Assembly: GCA_029339505.1 (NCBI GenBank) | Contig: JAQISU010000251.1 | Span: 2,931,001-2,995,000 of the forward strand | Source of the DNA: Unio delphinus | Taxonomy: Eukaryota; Mollusca; Bivalvia; Unionida; Unionidae | Reading direction: 5' to 3' | Length of the DNA: 64,000 bases | Shown: one piece after another, positions 9,770 to 23,000 of the stretch | How positions within the stretch are numbered: the stretch's first letter is position 1 | Layout of the letters: the number at the start of each line of letters is the position of its first letter | Made by a program: the position numbers and the translations under genes | The notes under the pieces: generated by a model | The model's input: only the letters and a program-made list of their open reading frames with translations | Database searches by the model: none | What the model was told of the DNA's origin: nothing

Positions 9770-10820
9770 AATCATTATGAGCGGTTATCATTCATTGGGT
9801 CCCTTATTAGGCCGCTGTGTCTTTCATAGGTTTCCTTCTTTGAGAGTATTTCTTCTGTTGTTTATATATCAGAAATGTTTCTCTGTTGGTTATAGCCAGA
9901 TATTTTTCTCTGTTTGAGATTTTCTCTCTTTGAATCTCTTTTTGAAATTTGACCCAATCACCGTTTCTCTTGGCAGATAATTCATTCTGAACTATCCTGT
10001 GGGGTTACCCAATGTGATGGAAAGCTTATTACATCCACGTCACTGTTTATTTTGACGTCCATAGTCATACCACAAAGCATATTCCCCGATAAGATATCTA
10101 ATTCGTCAAATAACGGATTAGAAATCTAAGAAGATATGCTTAGGGGAATGGGCGTCATATGATACATAATATACATATTATTTACATATGACAATACAAC
10201 CCCAATTGAGTGTTATGGTGGTTGTACAATGAATGGATTATATACAATGAATGACGTCAATGGCGTGGTATTTTATACAATGAATGAATGAATGGATGAT
10301 ATACTATGAATGAATGAATGGATGATAATGACGGGGCGGGTCTACATTCATACGTGAATAATTATACAACCCAGACAAAATCCCAGGTTGTATGAATACA
10401 AAAAGTATTCACACACCGTGTTATAGTGTGTGGGTTGTATGATTTTCACGTATGATTTTCGACGCTAAAGCCCCAATAATATAACAGACGATATGGTATA
10501 TAAGCTGGTTATACATGAAAGCCAAACACGGAGGTGTGCGATTTTGTTCTTTCGTGTACTTAATTATGATTATTAACAGCATTTAAGCAAGACCGAATAC
10601 TTAAAAAAAACATAGAAAAAAGAATACAACTGTTTGTAAATACTACGTGATTAATTCGTTTTCTTACAAAACAGATAATTATATCTCCGCTGAGAATCAT
10701 GATAGTATAAATCAACCAATCGGAAAATAGCCATTCGGAAATCAGGTGACGTAGTGTTTCAAAAAACCTATTGAGATTACCTCTATTTGCTAAGCGGACA
10801 TACCCGCACGAGTTATTTCC
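9770..10820. other. ~1-kb insertion in A2, no gene seen
   Basis: In B the 118-aa gene and the HNH gene are adjacent; in A2 about 1 kb separates them. The inserted DNA has no credible ORF. It contains short runs of GAATGAAT near 10235-10325 and clustered hairpins near 10350-10460 (for example CACACCGTG...TAGTGTGTG). Ends and a target duplication could not be defined by eye, so its nature is open; a non-autonomous DNA transposon is one possibility. Confidence 0.45.
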
Positions 10821-10853
10821 CTTGGTGTTATATAGAATAGTAAAAAATGAAAT

Positions 10854-11351
10854 TTAAATGTATGTAAATTGAATTTTTTGTCCATTTCTTGGGGAAATCG
10901 CTGATCGATATACCCCTTCTGCAACATATCGTATTGAGGCTCTACAAATATTGAAATATTTTTCGGATTCATACACTGATTGGAATACTATTTGTTCGTT
11001 ATTTTCAATATTAAATGATTTTACAGGTCTCTTCCAAAATTGATTTATAAGTACCAGTCCTACCTCGTTTGGTGTTTTCACTCTGAGAGATAGCCTGCAG
11101 ATTTGATAAAGAATTGTTCTTAAGACATCCATCAATATGAGCAATAACAAGACCATCCTTGATCAATCCATTAAACACCTCGTAGACGAATCGATGACAA
11201 TAAAATAATTTTTCTTTCCGGCGGCAAACTTCAAACACCCATGATGAGTCACAGCACCAACTGGTTTCTTTAGTCTTCAATTTCTGACAATACCGTCACG
11301 AGACGCCTCATAATTGGTAATCACAGGATGCGGTTGAAATTCTTGGTTCAT
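10854..11351 (-). pseudogene. HNH/NUMOD-type homing endonuclease, frameshifted copy
   Basis: Homologue of 42500-42991. The frame 11011-11280 carries the HNH core (HRFVYEVFNGLI, then an IAHIDG segment where B has IDHIDS) and the overlapping frame 10854-11156 carries the C-terminal DNA-binding part, so there is a frameshift between about 11011 and 11156. The start ATG (11349-11351) is kept. Not expected to be active. Confidence 0.72.
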
Positions 11352-11376
11352 TTATATACTAAATACTTTTTGTCTA

Positions 11377-11706
11377 ATTCATTGTTTGGTTGAATTATTA
11401 CTTTGGAATCTATCAATATAATCTTGAGTAGTTCTTATGATCTTGTCCTTGACTCTGTCAAGGACGCTGTCATCGATGGAATCTTTGATTCTCTTATCAT
11501 AATAGCGCTTCACCTCTCTATATCGTTACCACCGCAACTGAGACACAACTGCGATTTCCTCTCACACCGACCCCACATCGTATGCAAGGTATGGGCCCAT
11601 AACTCCCGTTACGGACGCTTTGTAAATGATATCCACACAATTCCTTTCTGCATGATTTGTTACATGAGTTTATTGATCCAATCATCAACTATTTGCAATG
11701 ATTCAT
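11377..11706 (-). pseudogene. Small Cys-rich zinc protein, decayed copy
   Basis: Nucleotide homology to 43006-43410 runs from the start (11706) to near the stop, but no reading frame stays open for long. The Cys codons near 11640-11670 and 11550-11600 can still be matched by position. Confidence 0.55.
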
Positions 11707-11749
11707 TATATAATAAATTCTTTATTTAAATACTTGTTTTAATTATAAT
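11707..11749. promoter_or_regulatory. Short divergent promoter region, copy A2
   Basis: Forty-three bases between divergent starts, with TATATAATAAA, TTTAAATACTT and TTTTAATTATAAT in the same order as 881-925 and 43411-43451. Confidence 0.5.
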
Positions 11750-14021
11750 ATGAAGGAGTTCGAGAGATTATCGAAAATTGCGCCTTGGAAAAATCTTAAA
11801 TTTAATCTCAATAGAGTCTCCGTAGTACCAAAAAGTCTAATAAGTGATAGAAACATGATAAGTAGAATCAGTGATTGTTTTAATGAATTCAAACGCGATG
11901 GAGCATCTCACTGTTGGTCAACATTTCGAATTGATGGTAGCGTTGATACTACCATGAACGACGAAAAAGCAGCAGTGATAATCTCACATCTTGACAAGAA
12001 AAAGTATTTTTTTAGAGTGAAATTCATTATCCGTTCGGAAACAGGGGATTGGATTATCAGAGATAAATTTGAACCCATCCTGAAAGATAAACGAACTGTC
12101 ACTGTGAGTCGAGATTCCAAACCAGGAATTCTGAATGACGTTGATAAACCGTACTAAGAGAGATCCTATCCTGTAACAGCAGTTGTTTATGGGATATATC
12201 CGTTAAATGAAAAACCAAGTATTGAAAAATTAAAACCAATGAAACTGTCATCGTTGAATTGTGTAGCAGAACGGATAATAGAACACTTCACAAATGCATT
12301 TCGTGGAAACAAATCGACGGATCTAAGACGCCTAAAAATAAATGAATGGGTACTAACAGTAAAGGAGCAGGGGGCAACGATCCAAGATATAACCAAATTA
12401 GAAACATCATTAAGATTCCAAAAAACATTAACGACGATAACAGGTGAAATATTATATGAACCTAAATATTAATGAAATGGAGCCCCAATCAAAATTATTG
12501 ATCATAAGGAACACGCATGGACACCTGCGGTAACAATATTTCCGCGAGATAGAACAATAAAATATATACCCGCGGAGTTCTCGGTTGGGGTTTATTTTCC
12601 CGGAGGAGAAATTATTTGATTTTATTTACGAGTTAAGTAAAAACGACCCCGTGTCAGTGTGATTACTTCACAGTTTTGAGCACTAAGAGGGTAAATTCGA
12701 TCAATTTGTAAGACCCGACGGCTAATTATACCGCACTGAAGCCCTCCACAACGAGATGAAAAACTAGCTAGTGGTTTTTCAACAATTATTAACAAACTGT
12801 TTTACAATTCCGTCGGTTGCAGCTCATTTTGCGAGAACGAAAAACATATGGAAACCAACAAGAGCTGAATTTTTATCAGATATCAAATCAAGCTGTATCG
12901 AATATAACCATGGCGAATTATGGAATACAGAGTATGACCACGAAAATATTATTTCGGTTGATATGGTTGCGTGTTATCCCGGGAGTTTTCTCGGGTATGG
13001 AGAATGTGCTGAATACTTCAAGCGATTTGGACATCTCACACATGAAAAGACCCGTGTTACGATTAATGGACCACTACCTGATTTTGATTTAACTGGATTC
13101 GCTCGTGTTGTATCATTTGAATTGGCTACAGGACTTCATCCATGTTGTTATGTTTGGATTGGTAGACATATATCTGAAAAACATTGGATGCCAATAGTGC
13201 TATTACGGTATATGATTGATTCTAAAATGTTGATATCGCTGATTGTCAGTGAAGCGATTATATTATATCGAGCGCAGACTGAAGTCTGGTTACCACAACC
13301 TGATAGTCTAAATAGTATAATCAGCAAAAATAGAAAACAATTCCCGTCCCTCGACGAAGAATATATCTTAAAATGGTCCAAACAGATATTTGAAGTTAGA
13401 AATAAACCCGCAAAAGATCTCGGTAGAAGAATAATTGGTAAATTCACACAGGGTGGAAAACACGACAATAATCGATGTTCTTCACGGTTGATTATAGATA
13501 GCGTTGAATACGATTTTATAATCGCGGATATAACATCTAAGGGTATATACGTCGATCGTAAAGACGCTTACTTGTCCAGTGGAACCAAATTGGGTACGAT
13601 TGTTACTTACAACGATGGATACAATCGTCAGTATGCACAATTGCCGTTGTCTATGCTTGGTTATGCTTCCTTTAATTTGTTTTCAATGATAAATAGTTTT
13701 CCTAACATCGCAGTTAGAGTAGCCACTGATTCATTTTATATAAACGTGAAACACAGCGAAGCAGTGGCTGAATTCACTAATTCTGACGAGAGTTGGGGAT
13801 CATGGAGAATTAAAAAAGAAATACCGTGTGATTATTCCAAATCAGCAGATGTTACGGTTGAAAACAATTATTTGAAAAATAATCAGATATCAGAACTATC
13901 TAATACACCGCAGATATCTGATCCATTATGTAGATATAAAACATTTTATTTAAACGGCTGTGGTGGGTCAGGAAAGACGACTCGTGCGATTGAATTTTAT
14001 ATTCTGATTTGCCTCTATTAA
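11750..14021 (+). pseudogene. DNA polymerase / helicase fusion, decayed and truncated
   Basis: Only one N-terminal repeat (MKEFERLSKIAPW) is present, against about four in A1 and six in B. Lesions include TAA at 12155-12157, further stops and small shifts between 12470 and 12770, then a long open stretch 12771-14021. Motif A (DMVACYPGSF), motif B (GRRIIGKFTQGG) and motif C (RVATDSFYI) of the polymerase are intact, as is helicase Walker A (GCGGSGKTTRAIE). Right after Walker A the sequence leaves homology and a TIR-like end follows, so the helicase is cut off. Confidence 0.8.
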
Positions 14022-14094
14022 GCATTTGCGAACAAGCCTTGGTTTGCCAAATTGACGCTTATAAATAGTTGTCGGATTCGCCCCCTCTGCTGCT
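14022..14094. repeat. Partial right TIR of A2
   Basis: The last ~73 bp resemble the outer part of the A1 TIR (shared TTTGCCAAATTGACGC-type block and a CCCTCTGCTGCT end). The inner part is gone, matching the deletion that also removed the 3' half of the helicase. Confidence 0.65.
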
Positions 14095-14253
14095 TACACA
14101 CATTACAAATCACGCTATGTTAGCTAAAGTTTGAACTAAACCATCGAATATCCCTTATACACACTATACAAATCGCACTATGTTAGCTAAAGTTTGAACT
14201 AAACCATCCAATATCACTTATACACACTATACAAATCGCGCTATGTTAGCTTT
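14095..14253. repeat. 63-bp tandem repeat, 2.5 copies
   Basis: Units contain ACTATACAAATCGC, ATGTTAGCTAAAG and TTTGAACTAAACC. The array starts at the base after A2 ends. A lone CGTATTATGTTAGCT at 14361 is a further partial match. The flank 14254-14454 holds nothing else recognised. Confidence 0.7.
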
Positions 14254-14454
14254 GATTGTTAACAACAAAACCAAATCTCACAAAATTACATTCCCTTAAA
14301 ATATAACAATAATATCCATCACACCATATATATGATCCAACAGATATCAACACTATCCGGTTCGTATTATGTTAGCTGTGTGTGTGATTTTGCATATTTA
14401 AAGTAGAATTAACAATGATTCATTCATAGCGCTACAAAATCAGCAGTGTGCGGT

Positions 14455-14700
14455 TGTTTATAGTGATGTTTAGCACAAGGGCGTCATGCCGCAAACATTT
14501 AGTATGATGTCCCACCCAGTCACATTATACTAACACCAGGTGGACCAGTCATAACGTTATTATATTAATACTGAGCGCCCAACGACGCAGTTGTTAGTAC
14601 CATTTTAAAGTAATTGATGAGATACGACCGTGGTTCGAACCCGCGACCTACCACATCCGAGCTGGACGCTCTAACCGTTATGCCACATAAGCGGTCTAAA
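14455..14700 (-). mobile_element. tRNA-derived SINE
   Basis: On the minus strand the element starts with a tRNA-like head: an A-box-like GGTTAGAGCGTCC around 14670 and a B-box GGTTCGAACC at 14633-14642. A conserved body follows (TGGTACTAACA..., GACTGGTC, AATGTGACTGGGTGGGA). It matches the copy at 31775-32022 along its length and a headless fragment at 60700-60800. A tail microsatellite is not evident. Confidence 0.75.
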
Positions 14701-15223
14701 ATGTGTAAACTTAAAACGCAAGAGAAAGAAATGAAATCTCAGAAAAATATAATATCCCGTACACACAAAATACTATCCACCATAACATCTATGCCATCTA
14801 ACATGCTTTACACGCACTCTACAGAATCACTTTAATCTATCATTCTAAGGTGTCAATACCTGTGTGTGTGTGTATTTATCCAAGTTAAGCAAATCAAGGC
14901 AGATAGATGAACAAGCTGACAAATGTACTCACCTGCATGCATAAAGCGTGTAGGTAACGAAAACATCATTTCCATTTCAGTTTTAACAAAACCGTGACTC
15001 AGCGGTATAGAGAAGTGAAAGAGCATATATTTCTATCACTTTCAAAAACAACATACACCATCCTTGTTATAAATGTCAAGACCCAAAAAACATTTGCATT
15101 TTATTTCTGGTATATTCTCTTGTTTATAAAATCACAATGATATTTCATAACACATCAACAAAAGTTACTTTTCTTCTTCTCTAAGTCTAAGTATCTCGTT
15201 CCGTTTATCAAATTTCTTCACTC

Positions 15224-15752
15224 CTACATGTTCTTCCTCGTCTTCATTTTCGTCTCGTTTTCTTTTCTTTCTTGACAGGTATGAGTACTTTGCTTCCTTC
15301 TCGGGGAGGTGTTCTTCTTTATATTATGAAGACCTGTCCTCTTTTGTTTGTGTTTGTTCTCCTTTTTCGTAGGGCACCATTTCGACCAATGTCCTTTCTC
15401 CAGACAAATGTAACAGGTAACTCTACCTTTGTTTCTCGTTAATAATGTCAATTGTTGACATTGGAGAAATCTTGTCTTTTCTTCTTGACTTTTATTCCAA
15501 AGTGATGAGTAGTAAGTAGCCTGTCGTCTTCTCTGAGATAATCCTTTGTATGACGCCTCTCACAGCTTTGTACAGAAGCTCCATCTGTGTTGGCTCTTCC
15601 ATTTTGACTGCTTGAAAGTTGAATGAATACTCGAAGGCAAGTTGCGTGTAAAACCTAATCAAATTAAATTTGACAATCAAAACGAAACGATCGCACAATT
15701 TCAGTGAGAAAGAGGAAAGTGAAAGGCAACTTTGTAACATACCGCCTCGCAC
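15224..15752 (-). pseudogene. Gag/ORF1-like remnant with a CCHC zinc knuckle
   Basis: The frame 15224-15451 has CYICLEKGHWSKWC, a CX2CX4HX4C zinc knuckle, followed by a very basic tail. Upstream frames (15492-15752) include a QAVKMEEPTQMELLYKAV segment. The pieces are in different frames separated by stops, so it is decayed. CCHC knuckles are typical of LINE ORF1 and retroviral gag, but also of some host proteins; a LINE ORF1 relic is the likeliest reading. 14701-15223 and 15753-16172 hold no gene I can support. Confidence 0.4.
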
Positions 15753-16172
15753 ACGAGCTTAAGTTTTGGCTCAAATCGATGCCATCGATTTTGAAGACGA
15801 CCTGAGCGAACTGCGCCCAGATCAAGAGAATCTTCACAAAGCCAGTGTTAACAAATATCACCCGAATAAATATTACCATATTTGAGAGACGTAAAGATAC
15901 CACCACCCCTAGAGACTTTAGAATCAAGATTTACACTAATTTTAAGTCATAAATACAGATGGAAAAATTACACTTCACATGACAAATGCATTGCTTTGCA
16001 GGCCAGCGACCATTTGTCAGTCCAACATTTTACCAGAAAAATCTTATGTCAATAGCTTTACAGCAGAAAATTCTTGCCAATTCCTGAGGTTGTGCTTTAC
16101 TTGGGTACAATTCATCCACACTACTAACACCAAGGTGCATATTTATTAAGGAAAGAAACAATGTCATATTCG

Positions 16173-17383
16173 TCACCAGATCATCGACTTAAAATATGAT
16201 TGCTCATTCCAAAATACCAAATCGGAACAGGAAGAGGATGAAAAGAACAAAGGAAATTTAATCATTGTCGATTTCGAATGCATCCAAAGAGAGGCGTTCA
16301 CATTTCTAATTTCTGCGTGGCTCATTTTTGATATTTTCCACACTTTCAATACTGAAGCCAATAAACACGAGGTCCTGACTTCCACTAATACGAACCACGA
16401 CAATATGCGCACCGAACAATGAGAAGCTCTCTACGCTTGGTAACATTAGCACGCCTCGAAACCCATGATGAAAAATTAAAGTAATGTCGCTCCATCGTGG
16501 ACATTTTTCTCCATTACTGTGATCATATTGAGAACTTTTCATGGAGCATGGTAGGATCGATCCTTTGAAGCATCCATGTATCTATGCCAAAGCGTGCTAC
16601 AACCGATTTATGCCAGAGAAGACCTTATCTGTCATACGTTTTCCAACCGCAGAGGTCATAGAAGGTCGATACTCAGTCACTCCTTTGCACTGGCTATATT
16701 ACTTGCGGACGATGACAAACGGACTCAACGCGCCTGAAACGGATGAGGCTAATACTAATTTGGAAACTAACTGGTGGATGGTTCGGACTTAGAAGTTACT
16801 ATGATCGTGTACGTTTGTTTAGGGATGCTTATTTGCACGGATGCAAACTGTTACTCGATTTTCATTGGCTGTAAATCAGTCACCTGTTTTAGGTTGCAAC
16901 TTCTCGGTTCCGTATCGACGTACAAGTTAGTCGGTGGTTTACAATTTTCTCCAACACGATATCGTTCTCAAACATGTCAATCTTTTTATCTTTGATAGCC
17001 ACCGAATATAGGTTAGTAGTTCTATTAATACTGATGTTCAGAATAAATTCGTATTCGCAAACGCAGCTACAGTTAAATTATACGAGCACAGTTAGTTAGG
17101 TTACTATAGATATAACCCTGGGGACATATTCAGTTTGGTGTGCCTGTGATAGTTGATTTGGTCTAAACTTCAGCAACATCAAGGCCTGCAGCGGGGACAC
17201 CGCAAAAAGCGTCTACGACCACACAAAAACGTGTTTCAGGACTAGTACGCTTTAATTGATGATTTAATCTAGCAGAAATTGTTTCGCCTCAATTTTGTTA
17301 CATCGGTAACTTTGATTGCCTGCTATCTTTATAGTTTGTCCATCAATAATATGATCATGAAGTTTGTCCTTCTTCAGGTAGAT

Positions 17384-17434
<51 letters not shown>

Positions 17435-18600
17435 ACACACACACACACAAATTTTCTTTTCTTCTGGGCTAACTGTCTTATCACAATATAGCATATCGTT
17501 CTTGAGAATATTTAAGTTTCTGGCGTGATGTCGTCTCAGTCGAGTAAATATTGGTGCAACGTAATGCAAGCCAGCTAGGTTTTGTCGTTGAATTCCACTT
17601 CTTCATTCTCTTTCTTATTGTTTTGCTGTCAGCGAACGAGCGTTTTTCTTGCTCGTGCAATGATTACAAATTGGCTTCGAACTACTATTGTTACACATGT
17701 GTGCTCGAAAGTGTTGATTCCTAGCGATATTTTAATTTAGTGCATACGAGAGCTTGTTAGCACCATCTTCACGTAGATATGCATCGTTAAGTGGAACAAA
17801 AATCAGTTACGACATTAGCGATGAATATCCCTGATCATTTATCAATATTATTATCTTCCCACATCCAAATTCATTCATCACCGAAACTTTTTAATTTTTG
17901 ATTTATATTTGTGTCGACATAGTCTTCGATAGAGGCAACCAGCATACCAGCGTCTCTGATTTCTCCAATTTCGTTGAAATGGGTCAGGTTGTTTGCGACG
18001 GTGGTTGAAAACTGAAAAACAAACATGTTGATGTCACCTCTAGACACTTTGCGTTTTCCAGTTTAAAGTCGGAAAGTCCCAAGCTCGTTTGGATCAACGT
18101 CAACAACACTCTTGCTAGTAAATTCACTCAAATCTGTATTGGTGGCAAACCTAGTTAGCTCCACATCAGGCCCGCGCTGGGTTGAGTAATGCAAATGTAT
18201 GATGCACTGGGCATTTTGTATATTATTGTGTTTTATAAATGGCAAGGCAAAATCAGCAAACGCGATTGGTGTTGGCGAACTATCGAGTGCACGCAGCGCA
18301 TTAACTCCCGTTCCTCAAATATTGGCCCGGTTCTGTGTTTGCAATAACATTGTTGAATAAAACAGCGATAGACAATGTTTTCTTCAATGCAAAAAATCAA
18401 CAACTTCAAGTGCCGATGCAATCATATAAACATGTCGAGGCGTTACCATGTATCATACCCAATTAGTTCGAGGCCTAGCTTTCGAAATCAGGTTGGCGAT
18501 TCCGGTTTTCGTGTGCATGGAATCATCGACGTAGGTAGATCCCGCATAAAGACACGACGGAAATGTCTGACATTACCAAAAACACTAAATTAAGACTGAT
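16173..18600. other. Unrecognised region with short ORFs and a (CA)n tract
   Basis: Several short frames occur: 16541-16792 (+), 16173-16542 (-), 18063-18245 (-) and 18233-18421 (-). The frame 18063-18245 has a composition like a folded protein (HLHYSTQRG, VDVDPNELGTF), and the group could be remains of a mobile element, but I recognise no family. No start signals or splice sites make them convincing genes. Confidence 0.3.
17387..17449. repeat. (CA)n microsatellite
   Basis: About 31 CA units with one G interruption. Confidence 0.97.
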
Positions 18601-19225
18601 TATCGACGAGGCCCTTTGCACGTCGTACTGGATATTCAAAAACCTCTGAAAAGGTGTATTTTGCGAGTACTTATATGCACTAGATGACCTTTATTTTTCA
18701 TTCACTAACGAGAAAAAAAGTCGATGTTTCATCTAACAGTAATTTCAAGGCCAAGTCGGATAGCTGCCAAGAATATACATTTTCGACCTGGGTTTGGCAT
18801 TGATGTTACCTCTGACTTTGACGACTTTAATGTCTGCTAGGTTTTTCTTTTGTTTGCCTACATTAAGCTGTCAAAGCTTTGTTTTCATGATCAGAGCGGG
18901 ACAATTCTACTTAACGTTTTCTTAAAAGAACGTCTCATCGTTAGCTCAAACCACGTCTCATAGTGGTCTCTTAATTTTTGCAAGCTGCTTTTTGGTAAGG
19001 CTAAGCTTAACTTTAAGACATTATTTGAAAACGTAATAAATTAAATTACTAGTTATACAATAATTTACTAGTTTTCCACTGGAGCGTCAATAACCCTCAA
19101 TTACAACCCTGTCCTGAGGTAGCAGAATCTTAGCAGAGATGATGACATTATAGAATATGTAATTGTTACCAGCAGATGGAGTAGTAACACGTGCGTGAAA
19201 GCGCACATCTACCTCAAACTTCATA
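18601..19225. other. Non-coding stretch, nothing recognised
   Basis: No ORF, RNA gene or repeat stands out. Confidence 0.4.
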
Positions 19226-19714
19226 ACCATGTCCATGTGCTTTAGGAATGGTAATAAATAGCCATGTCCATATGCTTTAGGAATGATAATAAATAACCAT
19301 GTCTATATGCTTTAGGAATGGTAATAAATAACCATGTCTATATGCTTTAGGAATGGTAATAAATAACCATGTCCATGTACTTTAGGAATGGTAATAAATA
19401 ACCATGTCCATATGCTTTAGGAATGGTAATAAATAACCATGTCCATGTGCTTTAGGAATGGTTATAAATAACCATGTCCATGTGCTTTAGGAATGGTTAT
19501 AAATAACCATGTCCATGTGCTTTAGGAATGGTAATAAATGACCATGTCCATATGCTTTAGGAATGGTAATAAATGACCATGTCCATATGCTTTAGGAATG
19601 GTAATAAATAACCATGTCCATGTGCTTTAGGAATGGTAATAAATGACCATGTCCATATGCTTTAGGAATGGTAATAAATAACCATGTCCATATGCTTTAG
19701 GAATGGTAATAAAT
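19226..19714. repeat. 35-bp minisatellite, 14 copies
   Basis: Unit begins ACCATGTCCATATGCTTTAG and ends GGAATGGTAATAAAT with A. Variation is mostly at two positions (CATGTGC/CATATGC, AATAAC/AATGAC), with neighbouring units often sharing variants. Confidence 0.93.
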
Positions 19715-19876
19715 TGGACACAATACAGTGAAATCTTTTTTTCAAACTCTTGAGACCTGCTTCAGTGTTTTCGTGAGAGTCCGTGAACAACAACAACTTG
19801 ATATATGCATGTGCGACCTGATTGTTATCAAAGTCAAGAATACTTAAACTGGTGGGCTTTTGATGACCGTTTAACT

Positions 19877-20063
19877 CAGCGGTTCTCAACCTTTCTAGTG
19901 CCGCGACCCTTTTAATGCAATTCCAAATGTTGTGGCGACCCAACCGTAAAATTATTTTCGTTCATAACTGTAAAAATGTATATTTCCGATGGTCGTAAGC
20001 GACCCCTGGCAAATCGTTGTTCGAACCTTGACGAGGTCGCGACCCACAGATTGAGAACCGCTG
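19877..20063. mobile_element. hAT-type MITE, 187 bp
   Basis: It starts CAGCGGTTCTCAACC and ends with a near-perfect inverted copy (TTGAGAACCGCTG). Both sides carry the same 8-bp sequence GTTTAACT (19869-19876 and 20064-20071), the target-duplication length of hAT transposons. The body has no ORF, so it was moved in trans. The end motif and GACCC/GGTCGCGACCC segments resemble hAT/Charlie-group non-autonomous elements known from vertebrates. Confidence 0.88.
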
Positions 20064-20071
20064 GTTTAACT

Positions 20072-23000
20072 CCATATAGACTTTAAAAATCATAAATTAT
20101 CAAACAGTTGTACACTACATCATCGGTTTCGTTTAATACCTTAAATATGATCTTGATCATTAATATACAGTTGTACTGTCAATATTTTTTGCGTAGATCT
20201 ATCATGTTCCTGCAATGATTGTAGATGTTGCAAGTAATTAACAACCTAATCGTCGAAACTCAAACCGCCAATTATTAACGGCAAGACCACCGAAGAGTTA
20301 TGATCAGATATAACTCCAACTGTAAGACACGCGCAATCTCAAGGATGCGTGATTCCAATATGAGTGGTTTAGAGGAATTCAGATCAAACTCATTCATTTC
20401 ATCGTCTTGTTTATGCCCCTTTCTATAGATTTCCTATACAGCTACATCGAATATATAGAAAACTATATATGGTTAGGCCATTTCTTCACTAAGGTTCCAT
20501 AGAATTGAACAAGACGCGCAAACGCAGGCCACGTAGGATCTTTACTACTTAATAGTTTAATATCTATCCGTCTCGTGACATACCCATGCATTCCAGTGCT
20601 CTTTGATGTGAGCGTCGCCTGCATTCGTTGTCAGTTCTTGCTTCTGCATATACGCTTTTATTTCATTGGTATGTTAACACCAAACCCATTATACATTTTG
20701 TTACGTCTATTGGATTTAATTTTTTTATTTTTAATTGTCAGATCCAAATTTGTCATTTTGGGTTTTAAAATTCATAATTGGGAAATTATTCTAGAAAAAT
20801 CTCTATGACCATACTTTATCTGTAAACATGTTTTTGACCTTGGCTTGTTGACCTAATTTCTGACCCTGCTTCAGACAGTGTCAACAATCTTCTAAAACGA
20901 TTGGTTAAAATCCAAAGACATCTTTCTGGATCATTCTATTATTACGTAACTTAGTGAAGGTATGCTCTTTCTTTGACCTTCCATGAACTTCCATACAATC
21001 ACTTGATCACTTGTTTACGTAAAAAAAAGGTATTTAAATTATTGTTTGGGATAGAACAATTCAGTAGATGTTGGGCTTTTATATTATTAAGTTGTGTTTT
21101 CTGTTTGAGTTATATTGTAAATTGTGTCAATTCGTTGAAGCAAGAGGATTTATTTTATTTATTTGTAGGAAAAAACATGTGTTCATAATTTCAATTGGAT
21201 GATTATAAAACAAGAACTGCATCACGTGACATCGCCAACCATTTTGGATTACATCGTCAAGATTCGAACCTGGAACTATTAGAACATTTATTTATCAGGG
21301 CTCTTGCAATTCCATTAGTGGATTATTTTTTGTGAATTCTGTATTGGATTAATGTTAGATTTGATTCTCTAAAACCGTAAGTTTATTTATTTTATGAAAA
21401 TAATTGTACTTAATAAATTCATTGTTAAAGTTTTACAAGCTTGTTAGTTTTCACTCTTTCTGTGCTGCTGCTTATTCGAGCCTAAGCACGTAACAATTTC
21501 CATAAAAAAAATCTCCTTCGAATCTGTATGCCTAAACTTTAAACTGTTGATTTTAGCCTTGATACATATTTAGCTGTTTGTTGCAATTTCTCTAAGAGGC
21601 ATGTCTTTTCAACATCCTCTTTTACGCCCTCTAAACTTTTTTCGAATGTTTGCTACATGTTCTGGTGCACTCTTAATCAGATCAAGTATTTGGTCATTTC
21701 CGATGATCTCAGCACTGGTGTTCATACTTTCATCACTTATTCAGCAGTTTCCAGGGTGTTGGCAAAAATCACTTTTGTTAGTTGGAGATCAAACATAATT
21801 CTCGTTTTCACTGCGAACTTTATTGTAAGAAAATCTTTGAACCTCAATCTTTAAGGTAATTGTATTATTTGTCCAAACTTTGCGGGCCCTCAGAATTGAT
21901 AGTAGCTTTGATTTAGAGCTGAATTAAAAACACAATTACTGCGGTACATATGGATTTCTTTGTACGTTACGATAGCTTAATACTGACAACTATATATTTT
22001 ATCATGAGTATATAGAAATTTAAAGTTATTCTTTTTTTTAGCGAGATAGCGTTTCTGCTCTGGGAGTTTAGTTTGTAATGTGAGTCCTTAACATGCATTG
22101 TACACATCTGACCTATATACTGGTTAAAAAATCTCCATTCTTTTGCACGATGGAATAAATTTAAGAATTAGACTGCAAATTCATTTCTCAGGAACATTTA
22201 TGATTTTAAAGCCAGAGAACCAATTTAGTAGTGGAGGTATATAATTACAGTATTTAATAGTTTGAGATCGTCCCACTAAATGGATTTATTTCTGTTTTAC
22301 ATTCAACATTTCATAAACTTCAGTCTTTGTGCTATATTTGAAAACAAAGTATTTGTGTTTCTTATATTCTGTATTTAAATTACTACTCACGAAATATCAT
22401 ATGTACCCTTACTGCAAGGTAATGTTATTTCCGTAGGTGTAGAAATAGAGTTACCTTGTTCATTTCTCGAGGATAAAAATGTTGTGGGAAACCTGGATTT
22501 CAAGGCTAAACACAATTTTTATACCTCATATGAATGAAAATGTGTTGATTTCCTGCCATGCTAACAAAAATATAGTTTTGTTATTTTAACATTAAACTTT
22601 ATTATTAATAAAATTGTGTTCCAATCCCGATAGGGGTTGGTGTTATGTGTTTATCCTTGACAACTATATGCATGTATGCATAGTGTTTGGAGTCATCCGT
22701 TGACGTCTGAGAAATTATAATAGAATGAATCGTTTCTAGAGAAATGTAAAGAGGACACAAGTATCAATGCAAAATAATTGCAGAAAGTAAACGTTATGGA
22801 GTTTTACAGCTTACACAACAGATTCACGTTTTTATTTCATCTCAGATCTTTGTCGTGTTTATCAGAGATATGCCCTTATCATAGAGCCTGACTTGAAATT
22901 TATGAATGTAGTATCTTTTTTATTACATAGAATCATATGTTATACCGCTAAAGCTCTTCATGTTTCGTTTTTAAATTTGCTACTCTCTGTACTAATGTAT

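Larger units (their letters stand above)
6803..14094. mobile_element. Polinton-like/adintovirus-like element copy A2 (partial, decayed)
   Basis: Gene order follows B: start of the major capsid gene (-), small accessory protein (-), 321-aa-type protein (-), non-coding repeat region, 118-aa-type protein (-), HNH endonuclease (-), zinc protein (-), polymerase-helicase (+), TIR. The left part (tail, fibre, protease, pX, most of the capsid gene) is missing at the junction with the TIR of A1. The right part is shortened: the helicase is cut just past Walker A and joined to the inner TIR. Roughly 1 kb of foreign-looking DNA lies at 9770-10820. Every gene has at least one lesion. Confidence 0.8.

Noticed and set aside
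19226..19714. CRISPR-like array
   Set aside because: Units are directly tandem with no unique spacers, and the DNA is eukaryotic; it is a minisatellite.
20973..21188. Small membrane protein gene
   Set aside because: A hydrophobic ORF from T-rich DNA without homology, splice sites or conserved context.
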